A stretch of DNA of 46,763 bases from DAOUJW01 sp034421015. Lineage in GTDB: Bacteria > Chloroflexota > Dehalococcoidia > Lucifugimonadales > UBA2985. How positions within the stretch are numbered: the stretch's first letter is position 1; every line of letters begins with the position of its first letter. Location: the NCBI GenBank assembly GCA_034421015.1, contig DAOUKT010000020.1, positions 1 through 46,763 on the forward strand, in the 5' to 3' direction. Below the pieces are notes generated by a model. That model searched no databases, was not told where the DNA came from, and was given only the letters and a program-made list of their open reading frames with translations. Made by a program: the position numbers and the translations under genes. Shown here one piece after another: positions 21,783-30,123 of the stretch.

Positions 21783-22811
21783 TTAAGGACTCTCCGGCTG
21801 AAACTCCGACGTGAACGCCTCGCCAGCATCCACGTCATCACCCAGCAGGCCGCTGTCCTTCATCCACTGGGCCAGGCTCTCCCAGCGCTCCGGCGTCTGC
21901 GCGCCGAAGGCCAGCGCCCCCTCCGTCCAGAGCGGCGCAAGCAGCCCTATGCCCTGGGTCTCCAGCTCCTTGTCCGTCTCCGGGTTGGCATCCACAAGGA
22001 TGTCCACGGCCGCTTGCGGATCGACTATTGCGTAGGCGAAGCCCCTGGCCGTGGCCCGGACGAAGCGGCCCACCGTGTCCGGGTGATTGCTGATCATGTC
22101 CTCGCTGGCGACAAGCACAAGCTCGTAGAAGTCGGGTACGCCCCAGTCCTCCATACGCATGATGGTAATTGGGTAGCCCTGCATCTCCAGCAGGATGGAC
22201 TCGTGGGTCCAGTATGCGCCGACGATGGCGTCGACCTTGCCTCCGATGAGGGACGGCCCCAGGTCGTAGCCGACGTTCACAACAGTCACGTCATCGATGG
22301 TCAGGCCCTCGTACTCAAGCATTGCCTGGAAAAGCGCCTCCTCGAAGGGGATGCCGGTGACGCCGACCTTCTTCCCTTTCAGCTCGCCCGGCCGTGTGAT
22401 GCCGGACTCGGTCAGCGCCATGATGGAGTTGAGGGGGTGCTGCACCATAGCGGCGACGGACTTGACCGGCACGCCCTCACCCCTTGCCAGGAGCACCTCG
22501 GCCTGGTAGCTGACCCCGAAGTCGTCGCGACCCGCCCCGACAGTCTTGAGAACGTCCTCAGGATTGGCGGGGACGTAGATGTTCACCTCCAGCCCCTCGT
22601 CCCGGTAGTAACCCCGCTCCTGGGCAGCGTAGAAGCCGGCGTGGTTGGAGTTGGGGAACCAGTCCAGGGCCAGGCTGACCTCCTCCGGCGCCGGAGTGGG
22701 TGTCTGGGTGGGCGCCGGCGTCGGGTCCTCGTCGCCGCAGGCGGCCAGGAGCATCGCCAGCACAAGGGAAACCGCAGTGAGCGCCATCGTCCTGTAAGCG
22801 CGTCTCGTCAT
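21783..22811 (-). CDS. thiY: ABC transporter substrate-binding lipoprotein, NMT1/THI5 type (thiamin precursor)
   Basis: The ATG at 22811 follows GGAGGTGAGAGT; 342 residues. The signal ends at lipobox LLAAC with Cys25, followed by a PTPAPTQTPTPAP linker. The NMT1/THI5 signature is LALDWFPNSNHAGFYAAQERG near residue 45, then GVSYQAEVLLARGEGVPV and KVGVTGIPFEEALFQ. Relatives bind formylaminopyrimidine or HMP. Gene order and an upstream TPP riboswitch support thiamin-pyrimidine uptake rather than taurine or nitrate. The exact ligand is inferred. Confidence 0.87.
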   Translation of the reverse strand: MTRRAYRTMALTAVSLVLAMLLAACGDEDPTPAPTQTPTPAPEEVSLALDWFPNSNHAGFYAAQERGYYRDEGLEVNIYVPANPEDVLKTVGAGRDDFGVSYQAEVLLARGEGVPVKSVAAMVQHPLNSIMALTESGITRPGELKGKKVGVTGIPFEEALFQAMLEYEGLTIDDVTVVNVGYDLGPSLIGGKVDAIVGAYWTHESILLEMQGYPITIMRMEDWGVPDFYELVLVASEDMISNHPDTVGRFVRATARGFAYAIVDPQAAVDILVDANPETDKELETQGIGLLAPLWTEGALAFGAQTPERWESLAQWMKDSGLLGDDVDAGEAFTSEFQPESP

Positions 22812-22854
22812 ACTCTCACCTCCAAGTCGATATGGTCGGTCTCGATAATCGTGG

Positions 22855-23703
22855 TCACAGCCTCTCCAGGGCCCTGCTTCGCCTCTCCCATTGGTTCCAG
22901 GGCAGGGCCAGTCGCTCCACAAGGACCACCAGCGCAAAGAGGGCCACGCCCATGACGGACAGAATGAAGATTGCGGCAAAGACCCGCTCCGTGAGGAACT
23001 GGGGCGCCGAGCGGGTCATCAGGTAGCCCAGGCCTGCACTGGAGCCCACCCACTCCCCTATCACGGCGCCAATGACGCTCAGGGCAATGGCCACCCGCAC
23101 GCCGGAGAACAGGAACGGCAGCGAGGACGGCGCCTGCACCTTGGTGAAAATCTGCCGCCGCCCGGCCCCCAGGGAGCGCATCATGTTGAGCATGTCCGGG
23201 TCAACTGACTTCAGGCCATCCACCATGTTGACCACAATTGGGAAGAAGGATATCAGGACGACGACGATGATCTTCGGCCAGATGCCGTACCCAATCCAGA
23301 CCAGGAGCAGGGGCGCAATGGCGATTATCGGCACCGTCTGTGAGGCGATCACGAAGGGGTACGCGGCGCGCTCCACGATTCGCGAGTAGGCGATTGCCAT
23401 TGCCGCGGCTATCCCCACGACCAAGGCCAGCGCAAAGCCGATGACCACCTCCTCCAGGGTGACCAGGGTGTGCCTCAGCAGGAGGTCCCGGCTGTCCACC
23501 AGCTCCGCGCCTATGGCCGACGGCGATGGCAGGAGCCATCGCTCCACCTGGAAAAGCCGGACGGCGGCCTCCCAAGCCGCCAGCACGGCGAGTATGATGG
23601 CGCCCGGCGCGGCCCAACGGCCCACCAGGACGCCTGCCGCGCCCATCACTCCTCCCGCGCGAACATTTCCAGCACCTGCGCCTGGCGTTCCATTATCAGT
23701 CAT
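22855..23703 (-). CDS. thiX: ABC transporter permease of the thiamin-precursor system
   Basis: 282 residues from the ATG at 23703; an alternative ATG nineteen codons later (MGAAGVLV) has a better ribosome site (GGGAGGAG) and may be the true start. There are six predicted spans. The permease EAA-type loop is seen as GLKSVDPDMLNMMRSLGAGRRQIF near residue 160, the site contacting the ATPase. The family is SsuC/TauC-like, as are ThiX proteins. The gene lies 43 bases upstream of the binding-protein gene and is separated from the ATPase gene by a 271-base repeat-bearing gap. Confidence 0.88.
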   Translation of the reverse strand: MTDNGTPGAGAGNVRAGGVMGAAGVLVGRWAAPGAIILAVLAAWEAAVRLFQVERWLLPSPSAIGAELVDSRDLLLRHTLVTLEEVVIGFALALVVGIAAAMAIAYSRIVERAAYPFVIASQTVPIIAIAPLLLVWIGYGIWPKIIVVVLISFFPIVVNMVDGLKSVDPDMLNMMRSLGAGRRQIFTKVQAPSSLPFLFSGVRVAIALSVIGAVIGEWVGSSAGLGYLMTRSAPQFLTERVFAAIFILSVMGVALFALVVLVERLALPWNQWERRSRALERL

Positions 23704-23762
23704 ACCCGCCCCCACCCAAGCCTCTGAGCATCCCATCGCTTCCTGTTGGAAGAGGCTCCCCT

Positions 23763-23952
23763 ATCGTCATTCCTGCGGAAGCAGGAATCTGAAGACGCTG
23801 TATTCAATGCCTCGATGCCTTGAGGGAAACGCTTTAGATTCCCGTCCCCGTGTCGAAGCACGGGGCAGGCTTCACGGGAATGACAGAGTAGGTCGTCTCT
23901 TCCAGAAGATTCAGCGAAACTACGCAAGGGTCTCCTTCCGCAGGAATGACGG
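23763..23952. repeat. Short palindromic repeats between ATPase and permease genes
   Basis: Hairpin words 'attcctgcggaagcaggaat' (about 23769) and 'attcccgtccccgtgtcgaagcacggg' (about 23838) are followed by the 'ctacgcaagggtctccttccgcaggaatgac' unit (about 23920). They sit inside the presumed operon and may trim or stabilise its message. Confidence 0.68.
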
Positions 23953-23974
23953 GAATATGAGGCATCGGAACAGG

Positions 23975-24799
23975 CTACCCAACGCTCTCCTCCGTCCTCA
24001 GCGCCCCGAGCAGCTCCGCCTTCATCCTCACAAACACGCTTTCGGTTATCATCTCGTAGCTCCTGGGCCGTGGAAGGTCCACCTGCATCGCCATCTTCAA
24101 CATCCCGGGGCGAGGCGTCAGCACGTACACCCGGTCCGAGAGCAGGACGGCCTCGTCTACGTCGTGGGTGACCAGCACAATGGTCTTGCCCCAGGACTCC
24201 CACTGCCCCAGGAGCCACTCCTGCATGTTGGCCCGCGTAAGAGCGTCCAACGCCCCGAATGGCTCGTCCAGCAGAATGACGTCCTGGTTGGCCAGCGCGG
24301 TGCGCAGAAAGGCGACCCTCTGCCGCATTCCGCCGGAGAGCAGGTGCGGATAGCTGCCCTCGAAGCCCTTCAACCCGAACTGCTCCGCCATGTCCATCGC
24401 TCTTCGCCGGGCCTCCGACCTGGACACGCCCTGCAGCTCCAGGCCCAGGATGGCGTTGTCAAGGACGGTGCGCCACGGAAGCAGCAGGTCCTTCTGGTGC
24501 ATGTAGCCCACAGCGCCGGGCCGTCGGGGCGCGGGCCTGCCGTCGAAGCGGATGCTGCCGGCCGTGGGCTCCTCCAGGCCGGCGATGACGTTGAGCAGGG
24601 TGCTCTTGCCGCAGCCGCTGGGCCCGATGAGGCTGACAAACTCGCCGGGGCGCACGGCCAGGCTCACGTCCTCCAGGACCGGAAGCGGCCCGCCACCGAC
24701 GCGAAAGGCTTTCGAGACGCCCTCCAGCTCTATCCTGGGAGGCGCGTCCGTCTCACCGAGGCCGATGCCTGTCGCTGGTTCCGCCATCTCGGTGATCAT
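23975..24799 (-). CDS. thiZ: ABC transporter ATP-binding protein of the thiamin-precursor system
   Basis: The ATG at 24799 gives 274 residues; a TTG three codons earlier lies in the terminator T-run and the ATG at 24787 is another option. Walker A is GPSGCGKSTLLN near residue 63, the Q-loop YMHQKDLLLPW near 104, the signature LLSGGMRQRVAFLRTAL near 155, Walker B VILLDEPFGALDALTR near 175 and the H-loop VTHDVDEAV. The ATPase belongs to the nitrate/taurine/ThiZ group. It is first in the operon, directly behind the TPP riboswitch terminator. Confidence 0.9.
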   Translation of the reverse strand: MITEMAEPATGIGLGETDAPPRIELEGVSKAFRVGGGPLPVLEDVSLAVRPGEFVSLIGPSGCGKSTLLNVIAGLEEPTAGSIRFDGRPAPRRPGAVGYMHQKDLLLPWRTVLDNAILGLELQGVSRSEARRRAMDMAEQFGLKGFEGSYPHLLSGGMRQRVAFLRTALANQDVILLDEPFGALDALTRANMQEWLLGQWESWGKTIVLVTHDVDEAVLLSDRVYVLTPRPGMLKMAMQVDLPRPRSYEMITESVFVRMKAELLGALRTEESVG

Positions 24800-24806
24800 C
24801 GGTCCC

Positions 24807-24838
24807 AAAAGAAAAGACCGCCGGCTGCGTGCCGACGG
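24807..24838 (-). terminator. Intrinsic terminator of the TPP riboswitch expression platform
   Basis: On the minus strand CCGTCGGC (24831-24838) pairs with GCCGGCGG (24818-24825) around ACGCA, followed by TCTTTTCTTTT. It lies between the aptamer and the first start codon, so TPP binding should favour termination here. Confidence 0.82.
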
Positions 24839-24868
24839 CCATACAGGTGATTATATCGAATGGCGCTC

Positions 24869-24954
24869 TCCCTCCGCTGGCATTACCCAGGTCAGGTTCT
24901 AAGGGTCGCCCCGATACGTCGGAGCCTCTCAGCCTGGCTCACCAAGCTCCCCTT
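24869..24954 (-). promoter_or_regulatory. TPP (thiamin pyrophosphate) riboswitch aptamer
   Basis: On the minus strand the conserved blocks appear in order: GGGGAGC (P1 side), GGCTGAGA, ACCCTTAGAACCTGACCTGG and GTAATGCCAGCGGAGGGA. These are the THI-box signatures, with P1 closed by GGGGAG and the terminal AGGGA region. It precedes the ABC ATPase gene and should turn the transport operon off when TPP is plentiful. Confidence 0.95.
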
Positions 24955-24982
24955 CAGCCCTATGCTGTTGAATTTCGCTCCA

Positions 24983-25011
24983 AGTGTATCGCGGTTCGCG
25001 AGGCCAGTCAA
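24983..25011 (-). promoter_or_regulatory. Promoter of the TPP-riboswitch operon
   Basis: On the minus strand TTGACT (25006-25011) and TACACT (24983-24988) are separated by 17 bases. They lie about 30 bases upstream of the aptamer's first stem. Confidence 0.65.
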
Positions 25012-25161
25012 TCCAACCACTAGGCTGACGGCTGTGCGGAAAGGCTGGTCGCTGTCTGCCGGGGAAGGGCCGTGTTACACTAATGGTATGGGAGCATCAG
25101 CGCCAGGCCAGTGGGGGAGGACGCTCCCTGTTCGCAAAGGCCCGTTCATGGAGGTGGCGAT

Positions 25162-25776
25162 ATGAACCGATATATGGATGACTACCCAGTGAGGTTCGAG
25201 GTCGACTATCCGGAAGTGCCGTCCAGGGGGCTGGCCCTGCTGGGGGCCCTTCTGTTCCTGAAGGGTCTGCTGCTGATACCACACGTCATCGTGCTGTACC
25301 TGCTGGGCATAGCGGTGTCTGTGGCGGCCTACGTTGGGTACTGGATTGTACTTGTAACCGGCAGGTATCCCTGGGGCCTCCTGGACTTCATGGCAGGCGT
25401 GCAGCGATGGCAGGCCAGGACGGACTCGTGGCTGTACGGCTTTGCGGACAGCTACCCGCCGTTCAGTTGGGGCCTGGAGTACTACCCCGCCAACTTCGAG
25501 GTGGAATACCCGGAGGAGTCGTCGAGGGTGCTGGCCCTCCTTGGAGCTCTGCTGTTCCTCAAGGCGGTGCTCCTGCTGCCCCACCTGATCATCCTCTCTT
25601 TGCTAGGCGTAGCTATGCTTGTCGCCGTCTACGTCGGATACTGGGCCGTGCTCATGACAGGGAGGTATCCCGAAGGGCTCATGGCATTTGTGGTTGGCGT
25701 ACAGAGATGGGAATACAGGACCGTCGCGTGGATGACCGGCTTGACGGACCGCTACCCTCCGTTCAGCTTCAGCTAG
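25162..25776 (+). CDS. Membrane protein with two tandem DUF4389 units
   Basis: The ATG at 25162 follows GGAGGTGGCGAT; 204 residues. The protein is an internal duplication. Unit 1 (about 1-95) has YPVRFEVDYPEVPSRGLALLG, a hydrophobic hairpin and GRYPWGLLDFMAGVQRWQ. Unit 2 (about 105-204) repeats them as ANFEVEYPEESSRVLALLG and GRYPEGLMAFVVGVQRWE. Both units end in YPPFS. Each unit carries two membrane spans, so four in total. DUF4389 proteins have no assigned biochemical role. The gene stands alone between the riboswitch operon and nth. Confidence 0.83.
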   Translation: MNRYMDDYPVRFEVDYPEVPSRGLALLGALLFLKGLLLIPHVIVLYLLGIAVSVAAYVGYWIVLVTGRYPWGLLDFMAGVQRWQARTDSWLYGFADSYPPFSWGLEYYPANFEVEYPEESSRVLALLGALLFLKAVLLLPHLIILSLLGVAMLVAVYVGYWAVLMTGRYPEGLMAFVVGVQRWEYRTVAWMTGLTDRYPPFSFS

Positions 25777-25797
25777 CAGCTACGCCACGCCCCTGCC

Positions 25798-26487
25798 CTA
25801 CGCCTGGAACGCCGACGGACAGCCGCCGCTGAGGACGCAACGGTCGCACAGGGGGCGGCGGGCCTTGCACACCTGCCGTCCGTGGGTGATGAGGTAGACG
25901 TGCAGCGCAAAGACCTGCTCCGGCGCAACCGAAGCCTCCAGGATGTCGTGGGCCTGCTCCGCCGTGACCTTATCGCCTATGAGGCCCAGCCGCTTGCTCA
26001 CCCGGTAGATGTGTGTGTCGACGGGCATTGCGGGCATGCCCAGGGCAAAGCACAGTACGATGGCCGCGGTCTTCGGCCCAACGCCGGGCAGCTCCTTCAG
26101 CCACGCCTTGGCATCCTCCAGGGGCATCTCCCTGAGGAACGACAGATCCAGCCCGCCGCACCTGTCCCGGATGTCCCTGAGCACCGCCTTGATGCGCGGC
26201 GCCTTGACTTTGGACAGCCCGCCAGTCCTGATGGCCGCGGCGATGTCGCCCTCATCGCCCTGGATCACCGCCTCCCACGACCCGAAAGCCTCCGTCAGCT
26301 TGTCGTAGGCCTTGAACGCGTTGAGGTCGGAGGTGTGCTGGGAGAGGATGGTGAAGACCAGCTCCTCAATGGGGTCAAACCGGGGGTCCCACCGGGCCGC
26401 GCCCTGCTCCTCCTCCAGCAGCCGGTAAGCCTCAAGGGAGGTTATGGACCGGGTCGTCTCCGAGCTGGCGTTATGGGAATCTGACAA
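25798..26487 (-). CDS. nth: Endonuclease III (DNA glycosylase/AP lyase)
   Basis: 229 residues. The helix-hairpin-helix reads KELPGVGPKTAAIVL, with the catalytic Lys in the KTA, and the catalytic Asp is in MPVDTHIYRVSKRLG. The C-terminal [4Fe-4S] loop has the classic spacing C-x6-C-x2-C-x5-C (CKARRPLCDRCVLSGGC). It removes oxidised pyrimidines and nicks the abasic site in base-excision repair. The N-terminus (SDSHNASSETTRSITSLEAY) is longer than in E. coli Nth and may start later. tRNA-Gly lies just upstream. Confidence 0.93.
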   Translation of the reverse strand: MSDSHNASSETTRSITSLEAYRLLEEEQGAARWDPRFDPIEELVFTILSQHTSDLNAFKAYDKLTEAFGSWEAVIQGDEGDIAAAIRTGGLSKVKAPRIKAVLRDIRDRCGGLDLSFLREMPLEDAKAWLKELPGVGPKTAAIVLCFALGMPAMPVDTHIYRVSKRLGLIGDKVTAEQAHDILEASVAPEQVFALHVYLITHGRQVCKARRPLCDRCVLSGGCPSAFQA

Positions 26488-26522
26488 GGAAACTCCTCAA
26501 TATGCAGAAGCAGCGAGAGGGT

Positions 26523-26597
26523 TGGAGCGGGAGATGGGGATCGAACCCACGACAACTTGCTTGGAAGGCAAGAGCTCTACCACTGAGCTACTCCCGC
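26523..26597 (-). tRNA. tRNA-Gly (anticodon TCC)
   Basis: On the minus strand the acceptor GCGGGAG pairs with CTCCCGC. The D arm is AGCTCAGTGGTAGAGCT, the anticodon stem CTTGC/GCAAG encloses CTTCCAA (anticodon TCC), the T loop is GGTTCGATCCC, and the discriminator T is followed by an encoded CCA. Confidence 0.96.
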
Positions 26598-26685
26598 TTG
26601 AGGCGCTGAGGGGACTCAGTCGCTTTGGGGGAATTATAGCAGGGCCAGGGAGTGGAGTGTAGAGGGACTGGGATTCCGCCCAAGG

Positions 26686-26740
26686 CACTGGATTCCTGCC
26701 TGCGCAGGAATGGGAGCGTGGCCTGCCCCGCAGAAGCGGG
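26686..26740. repeat. Short palindromic repeats upstream of the JAMM protease gene
   Basis: 'ggattcctgcctgcgcaggaatg' (about 26689) and 'ccccgcagaagcgggtat' (about 26726) each form a hairpin. They belong to the same intergenic repeat family seen elsewhere in the window. Confidence 0.65.
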
Positions 26741-26783
26741 TATAGGCAACCGAGGCTCAAAGCGGGTACAATGATGACCAGCC

Positions 26784-27191
26784 ATGCTCTACATCGACCG
26801 GCAGTACGCCCAGGAAATCATCGACCACGCCCTTGAGGACGACCCCAACGAGTGCTGCGGCATCCTCGCGGGCAAGGGCGGGCAGATACTCAAGTTCTAT
26901 CGCATGACCAACGTAGAGGCCAGCCCCTATCGCTACCGGATGGACCCCAAGGAGCTTCTGAACGTGTACCGGGAGATTGACGACAACGGCATGGACATCA
27001 TCGCCATTTACCACTCCCACACCCACTCCCAGGCGTACCCGTCCGCCACCGACATCCGCCTTGCCACCTGGCCGGAGGCCCGCTACGTGCTGGTGTCCCT
27101 GCTGGACAGGGAGAACCCGCCCATCCGCGCCTTCCGCATTGAGGACGGCGAGGTGATCGAGGAGGAGGTGGCGCTGGAGGCGCCCCGTTAG
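26784..27191 (+). CDS. M67-family JAMM/MPN+ metallopeptidase
   Basis: 135 residues. The zinc site is complete: Glu23 in DPNECCGIL, His77 and His79 in IYHSHTHS, Ser87 and Asp90 in YPSATDI, matching HxH-x7-S-x2-D. Bacterial stand-alone JAMM proteins (Mec+ type) cleave peptide bonds after the Gly-Gly of ThiS/MoaD-like or ubiquitin-like proteins. A candidate Gly-Gly protein is encoded at 13962-14300, but a link is only a guess. The gene precedes lysA by 37 bases and may be in the same transcript. Confidence 0.88.
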   Translation: MLYIDRQYAQEIIDHALEDDPNECCGILAGKGGQILKFYRMTNVEASPYRYRMDPKELLNVYREIDDNGMDIIAIYHSHTHSQAYPSATDIRLATWPEARYVLVSLLDRENPPIRAFRIEDGEVIEEEVALEAPR

Positions 27192-27228
27192 ACCCACTCA
27201 GACCCAATTAGACCTAGGAGAGACTGAA

Positions 27229-28515
27229 TTGAGCTTCCCCAACGCACACATATTCCCAAAGACCGTCGACGTGAACTCCCGCAGCCACCTGACCATTGGA
27301 GGCTGCGACGTCACTGAGTTGGCCGAGGAGTTCGGCACGCCCCTCTACGTCTTCGACGAGGTCACCCTGAGAGACATGTGCCGCGCCTTTGTGACCGAGT
27401 TCCAGGCGCGCCACGCCCGCACCACGGTGATCTACGCCTGCAAGGCCTTTGTCAACGTCCCACTGGCCCAGCTGCTGGAGGAGGAAGGCCTTGGGCTGGA
27501 CGTGGTTTCCGGCGGCGAGCTTGCGGTGGCCCGGCGCGTCGAGTTCCCGCCGGACAAGGTGTATTTCCACGGCAACAACAAGAGCCGCGAGGAGCTGGAG
27601 ATGGCCCTGGACTACGGCATTGGGCGGGTGGTTGTGGACAACTTCCACGAGCTCTCCTTGCTCAGCGAGATAGCGTCCTCAAGGGGCGTGACGCAGGACA
27701 TAACACTGCGCGTGTCGCCGGGGGTTGACCCCCACACCCACGTCTACACTACAACCGGCGTGCTGGACAGCAAGTTCGGCTTCCCCATCCAGACAGGCCA
27801 GGCAAGGGAGGCGGTCGAGCAGGCGATGGCCCTGGACGGCCTGCGGCTCCTGGGTCTGCACTTCCACCTGGGATCGCCCATCTTCGAGCTTGAGCCGTAC
27901 ACAAAGGCGATGGAGGTTACCCTTGAGTTCGCGGCGGAGGCCGGGCTGACCCTTCAGGAGCTCAGCCCCGGCGGAGGCTTCGCCATCGCCTACACCCGGG
28001 ACCAGGAGCCTCCCACCATTGGCGAGTACGCCGACGCCATCACCGGCCCGCTGAAGGACGCCAGCGACGTGCACCTGGTCATCGAGCCGGGCCGCTCCGT
28101 GGTAGGCAGGGCGGGCGTGGCCCTGTACAGCGTTGGGGCCTCCAAGGACGTGCCGGGCATCCGGAAGTACATCTCCGTGGACGGCGGCATGGGCGACAAC
28201 ATACGCCCCGCCCTCTACGAGGCCCAGTACGAGGCGGTCCTGGCCAGCAGGATGGACGCCGAGGGGGGCGACGTCGTCTCCATTGCAGGCAAGTTCTGCG
28301 AGTCCGGCGACGTGCTGCTGCGTGACATCGAGTTCCCCACCCTGGAGGCGGGCGACATCCTGGCCGTGCCCTCGTCCGGGGCCTACGCGCCGTCGATGGC
28401 CAGCAACTACAACCTCGCGCCCAGGCCGGCCATCGTTATTGTCAAGGACGGCCAGGCGCGTCTCATACGGCGTCGCGAGACCTACGACGACCTGATGCGC
28501 AACGACGTGGCCTGA
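27229..28515 (+). CDS. lysA: Diaminopimelate decarboxylase
   Basis: 428 residues from a TTG start with AGGAGAGACTGAA upstream. The PLP Lys is in VIYACKAFVNVPLAQ near residue 70. Further family marks are GLGLDVVSGGELAVA, LHFHLGSP near 205, PGGGFAIAYT near 250, EPGRSVVGRAG near 285 and CESGD near 363. It converts meso-diaminopimelate to lysine in the cytoplasm. Three ten-base near-repeats (gacccactca, gacccaatta, gacctaggag) lie in the 37-base spacer before it. holB starts three bases after its stop. Confidence 0.95.
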   Translation: MSFPNAHIFPKTVDVNSRSHLTIGGCDVTELAEEFGTPLYVFDEVTLRDMCRAFVTEFQARHARTTVIYACKAFVNVPLAQLLEEEGLGLDVVSGGELAVARRVEFPPDKVYFHGNNKSREELEMALDYGIGRVVVDNFHELSLLSEIASSRGVTQDITLRVSPGVDPHTHVYTTTGVLDSKFGFPIQTGQAREAVEQAMALDGLRLLGLHFHLGSPIFELEPYTKAMEVTLEFAAEAGLTLQELSPGGGFAIAYTRDQEPPTIGEYADAITGPLKDASDVHLVIEPGRSVVGRAGVALYSVGASKDVPGIRKYISVDGGMGDNIRPALYEAQYEAVLASRMDAEGGDVVSIAGKFCESGDVLLRDIEFPTLEAGDILAVPSSGAYAPSMASNYNLAPRPAIVIVKDGQARLIRRRETYDDLMRNDVA

Positions 28516-28518
28516 CCC

Positions 28519-29535
28519 ATGTGGCAGGTGGTGGGACACGAGGCCGCCATTGCCCTCCTCTCCCGCAGCCTGGAGAGGGAGATGCTCTCCCACGCCTACA
28601 TGTTCGTGGGGCCGTCCCGCGTCGGAAAGACAACCCTCGCGCTGAACCTGGCCCAGGGCGCGAACTGCCTAGGTGTGCCGGCCGCGAGGCCCTGCGGCGA
28701 GTGCGGCCAGTGCGTACGCATCGCCCAGGGGATTCACCCTGACGTCCAGGTGATAGACCGGGAGCCCAACGCAAGCGGCAGCCGCACCAGGCGGGACATC
28801 GGCATAGACCAGGTTAGGGAGGCGCAGCGGTCGGCCGTCCTCAAGCCATACGAGGGCCGCAGCCGCGTCTTCATCTTCCAGGAGGCCTCATCCCTCACCT
28901 CGGAGGCGTCCAACGCCCTGCTCAAGCTGCTGGAGGAGCCGCCGGACTCGGTGCTCCTGATACTGCTGGCCGACAGCCGGGAGTCCATCCCCGATACAAT
29001 CGTCTCCAGGTGCCAGCAGATCGACTTTCGCACGCTGCCCGTCGAGACCATTGCCCGATACCTGGAGGAGACGCAGGAAGTCCCGCAGGAGCGGGCGATG
29101 GAGTTGGCCAGGCTCTCCGGCGGCAAGATAGGCTGGGCGATTGAGGCCGCAGGCGATCCCGGCATGGTCGAGGAGTACACTAATGAGCTGGAGGGTGTGT
29201 CGCAGCTGCTGGACAACGGGCTGGAGGAGCGGTTCGCCTACGCCGAGGAGGTGGCGACGCTCTACGGAAGGGACTGGGAGAGGGCGCTGGGTCGGCTGAA
29301 GGTGGGAATGAACTGGTGGCGGGACATGCTGCTGGTGAAGAGCGGCCACGAGAACCTGGTGTCCAGCCCGCCCGTTATGGAAGACCTGCGGCGTCACGCC
29401 CAGTGGATATCGACGCCCCAGGTTGTGCAGGCCCTCAACGCAACCAGGGAGACCATCGACTACCTGGAGTCCAACGTCAACCCTCGCCTGAGCCTGGACG
29501 TGCTGATGCTGTCCCTGCCCAGGAAAGAGGGTTAG
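28519..29535 (+). CDS. holB: DNA polymerase III subunit delta prime
   Basis: 338 residues. Walker A is FVGPSRVGKTTLALNLA near residue 32. The zinc module is seen as CLGV...CGECGQCVR near 50-70, and sensor-type segments SNALLKLLEEPPDSVLLIL and PDTIVSRCQQIDF near 130-165. The length and the lack of a tau-like tail favour delta prime over DnaX. It is part of the clamp loader that places the sliding clamp on DNA. It is tightly linked to lysA. In many Gram-positive and related genomes holB is followed by a PSP1/ricT gene, and a broken piece of one is found here at 29823. Confidence 0.93.
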   Translation: MWQVVGHEAAIALLSRSLEREMLSHAYMFVGPSRVGKTTLALNLAQGANCLGVPAARPCGECGQCVRIAQGIHPDVQVIDREPNASGSRTRRDIGIDQVREAQRSAVLKPYEGRSRVFIFQEASSLTSEASNALLKLLEEPPDSVLLILLADSRESIPDTIVSRCQQIDFRTLPVETIARYLEETQEVPQERAMELARLSGGKIGWAIEAAGDPGMVEEYTNELEGVSQLLDNGLEERFAYAEEVATLYGRDWERALGRLKVGMNWWRDMLLVKSGHENLVSSPPVMEDLRRHAQWISTPQVVQALNATRETIDYLESNVNPRLSLDVLMLSLPRKEG

Positions 29536-29768
29536 CGCTGGCCGTTGCTTCTCTCTGAAGGCGCCGGCTCGTTGAACTCTCTGCCCTCTTTCTGCGCTTC
29601 TCGCATCCTCTCCAACCAAGCCTGCCACTCAGCATCCGCCTTCTGACGTCCCTCCTCGCGAGCTTTCTCGCGCTCTCTCTCCTGCCATCTTTTGGCGATG
29701 ACCATACTAACCTCCCAGGCGGCTAATGTGAAAATGGATGCCGAGATTGCCGCTCCGATGCCGTGCAT
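29532..29768 (-). CDS. 78-residue membrane-anchored coiled-coil protein
   Basis: The ATG at 29768 gives MHGIGAAISASIFTLAAWE, a membrane helix (residues about 4-24), followed by a long Glu/Lys/Arg/Gln-rich helix (AKRWQEREREKAREEGRQKA) and the tail EFNEPAPSERSNGQR. The gene overlaps the last bases of holB by four bases in opposite orientation. No clear ribosome site is visible. The architecture resembles the 46-residue protein at 19976. Function is unknown. Confidence 0.6.
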   Translation of the reverse strand: MHGIGAAISASIFTLAAWEVSMVIAKRWQEREREKAREEGRQKADAEWQAWLERMREAQKEGREFNEPAPSERSNGQR

Positions 29769-29822
29769 AACGAACGTAACGGTTGTATGATTGCCAGGAA
29801 AGAATAATGGAGAGTTGCGCAA

Positions 29823-30038
29823 ATGCCAAGGGTAATCGGAGTCAGGTTTGAGCGGTCGGGCAAGGTCTTCTACTACGACCCGGGCGACCTGGAGGTTGGC
29901 CTGATGGACAGGGTTGTGGTGGAGACGGACGCCGGGCCGGCGACTGCAACGGTGGCCATAGCGCCGGAGCAGGTAATCTACAGCGAGGTCAAGGGACCCC
30001 TCAAGCCTGTCTTGCGCATGGCGGAGGATACGGAGTAG
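29823..30038 (+). pseudogene. N-terminal fragment of a PSP1/RicT (YaaT) family gene
   Basis: 71 codons: PRVIGVRFERSGKVFYYDPG, then GLMDRVVVETDAGPATATV and KGPLKPVLRMAEDTE before a stop. This matches the first 70 residues of PSP1/YaaT proteins (usually about 270), including the GDRVVVET region. The PSP1 core and its Cys cluster are absent. Location next to holB is the normal one for this gene. A second, diverged copy of the last segment lies at 30488. It is probably a decayed gene, though the short product could still be made. Confidence 0.7.
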
Positions 30039-30123
30039 CCTGGCAGGCCGGTTGCTGCCCACCGACGCGGGAAACGGCTATAATGGAAAACAGGTCGGCG
30101 CACAGCACAGGAGACCTGCCGAT

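Noticed and set aside
23975..24799. The ABC transporter considered as a taurine/sulfonate importer
   Set aside because: The sequence family alone allows this, but the upstream TPP riboswitch and downstream thiD favour a thiamin precursor.
25798..26487. Alternative identity of the nth gene as MutY or AlkA
   Set aside because: The Lys in the KTA of the hairpin and the C-x6-C-x2-C-x5-C cluster fit endonuclease III, and there is no MutY C-terminal domain.
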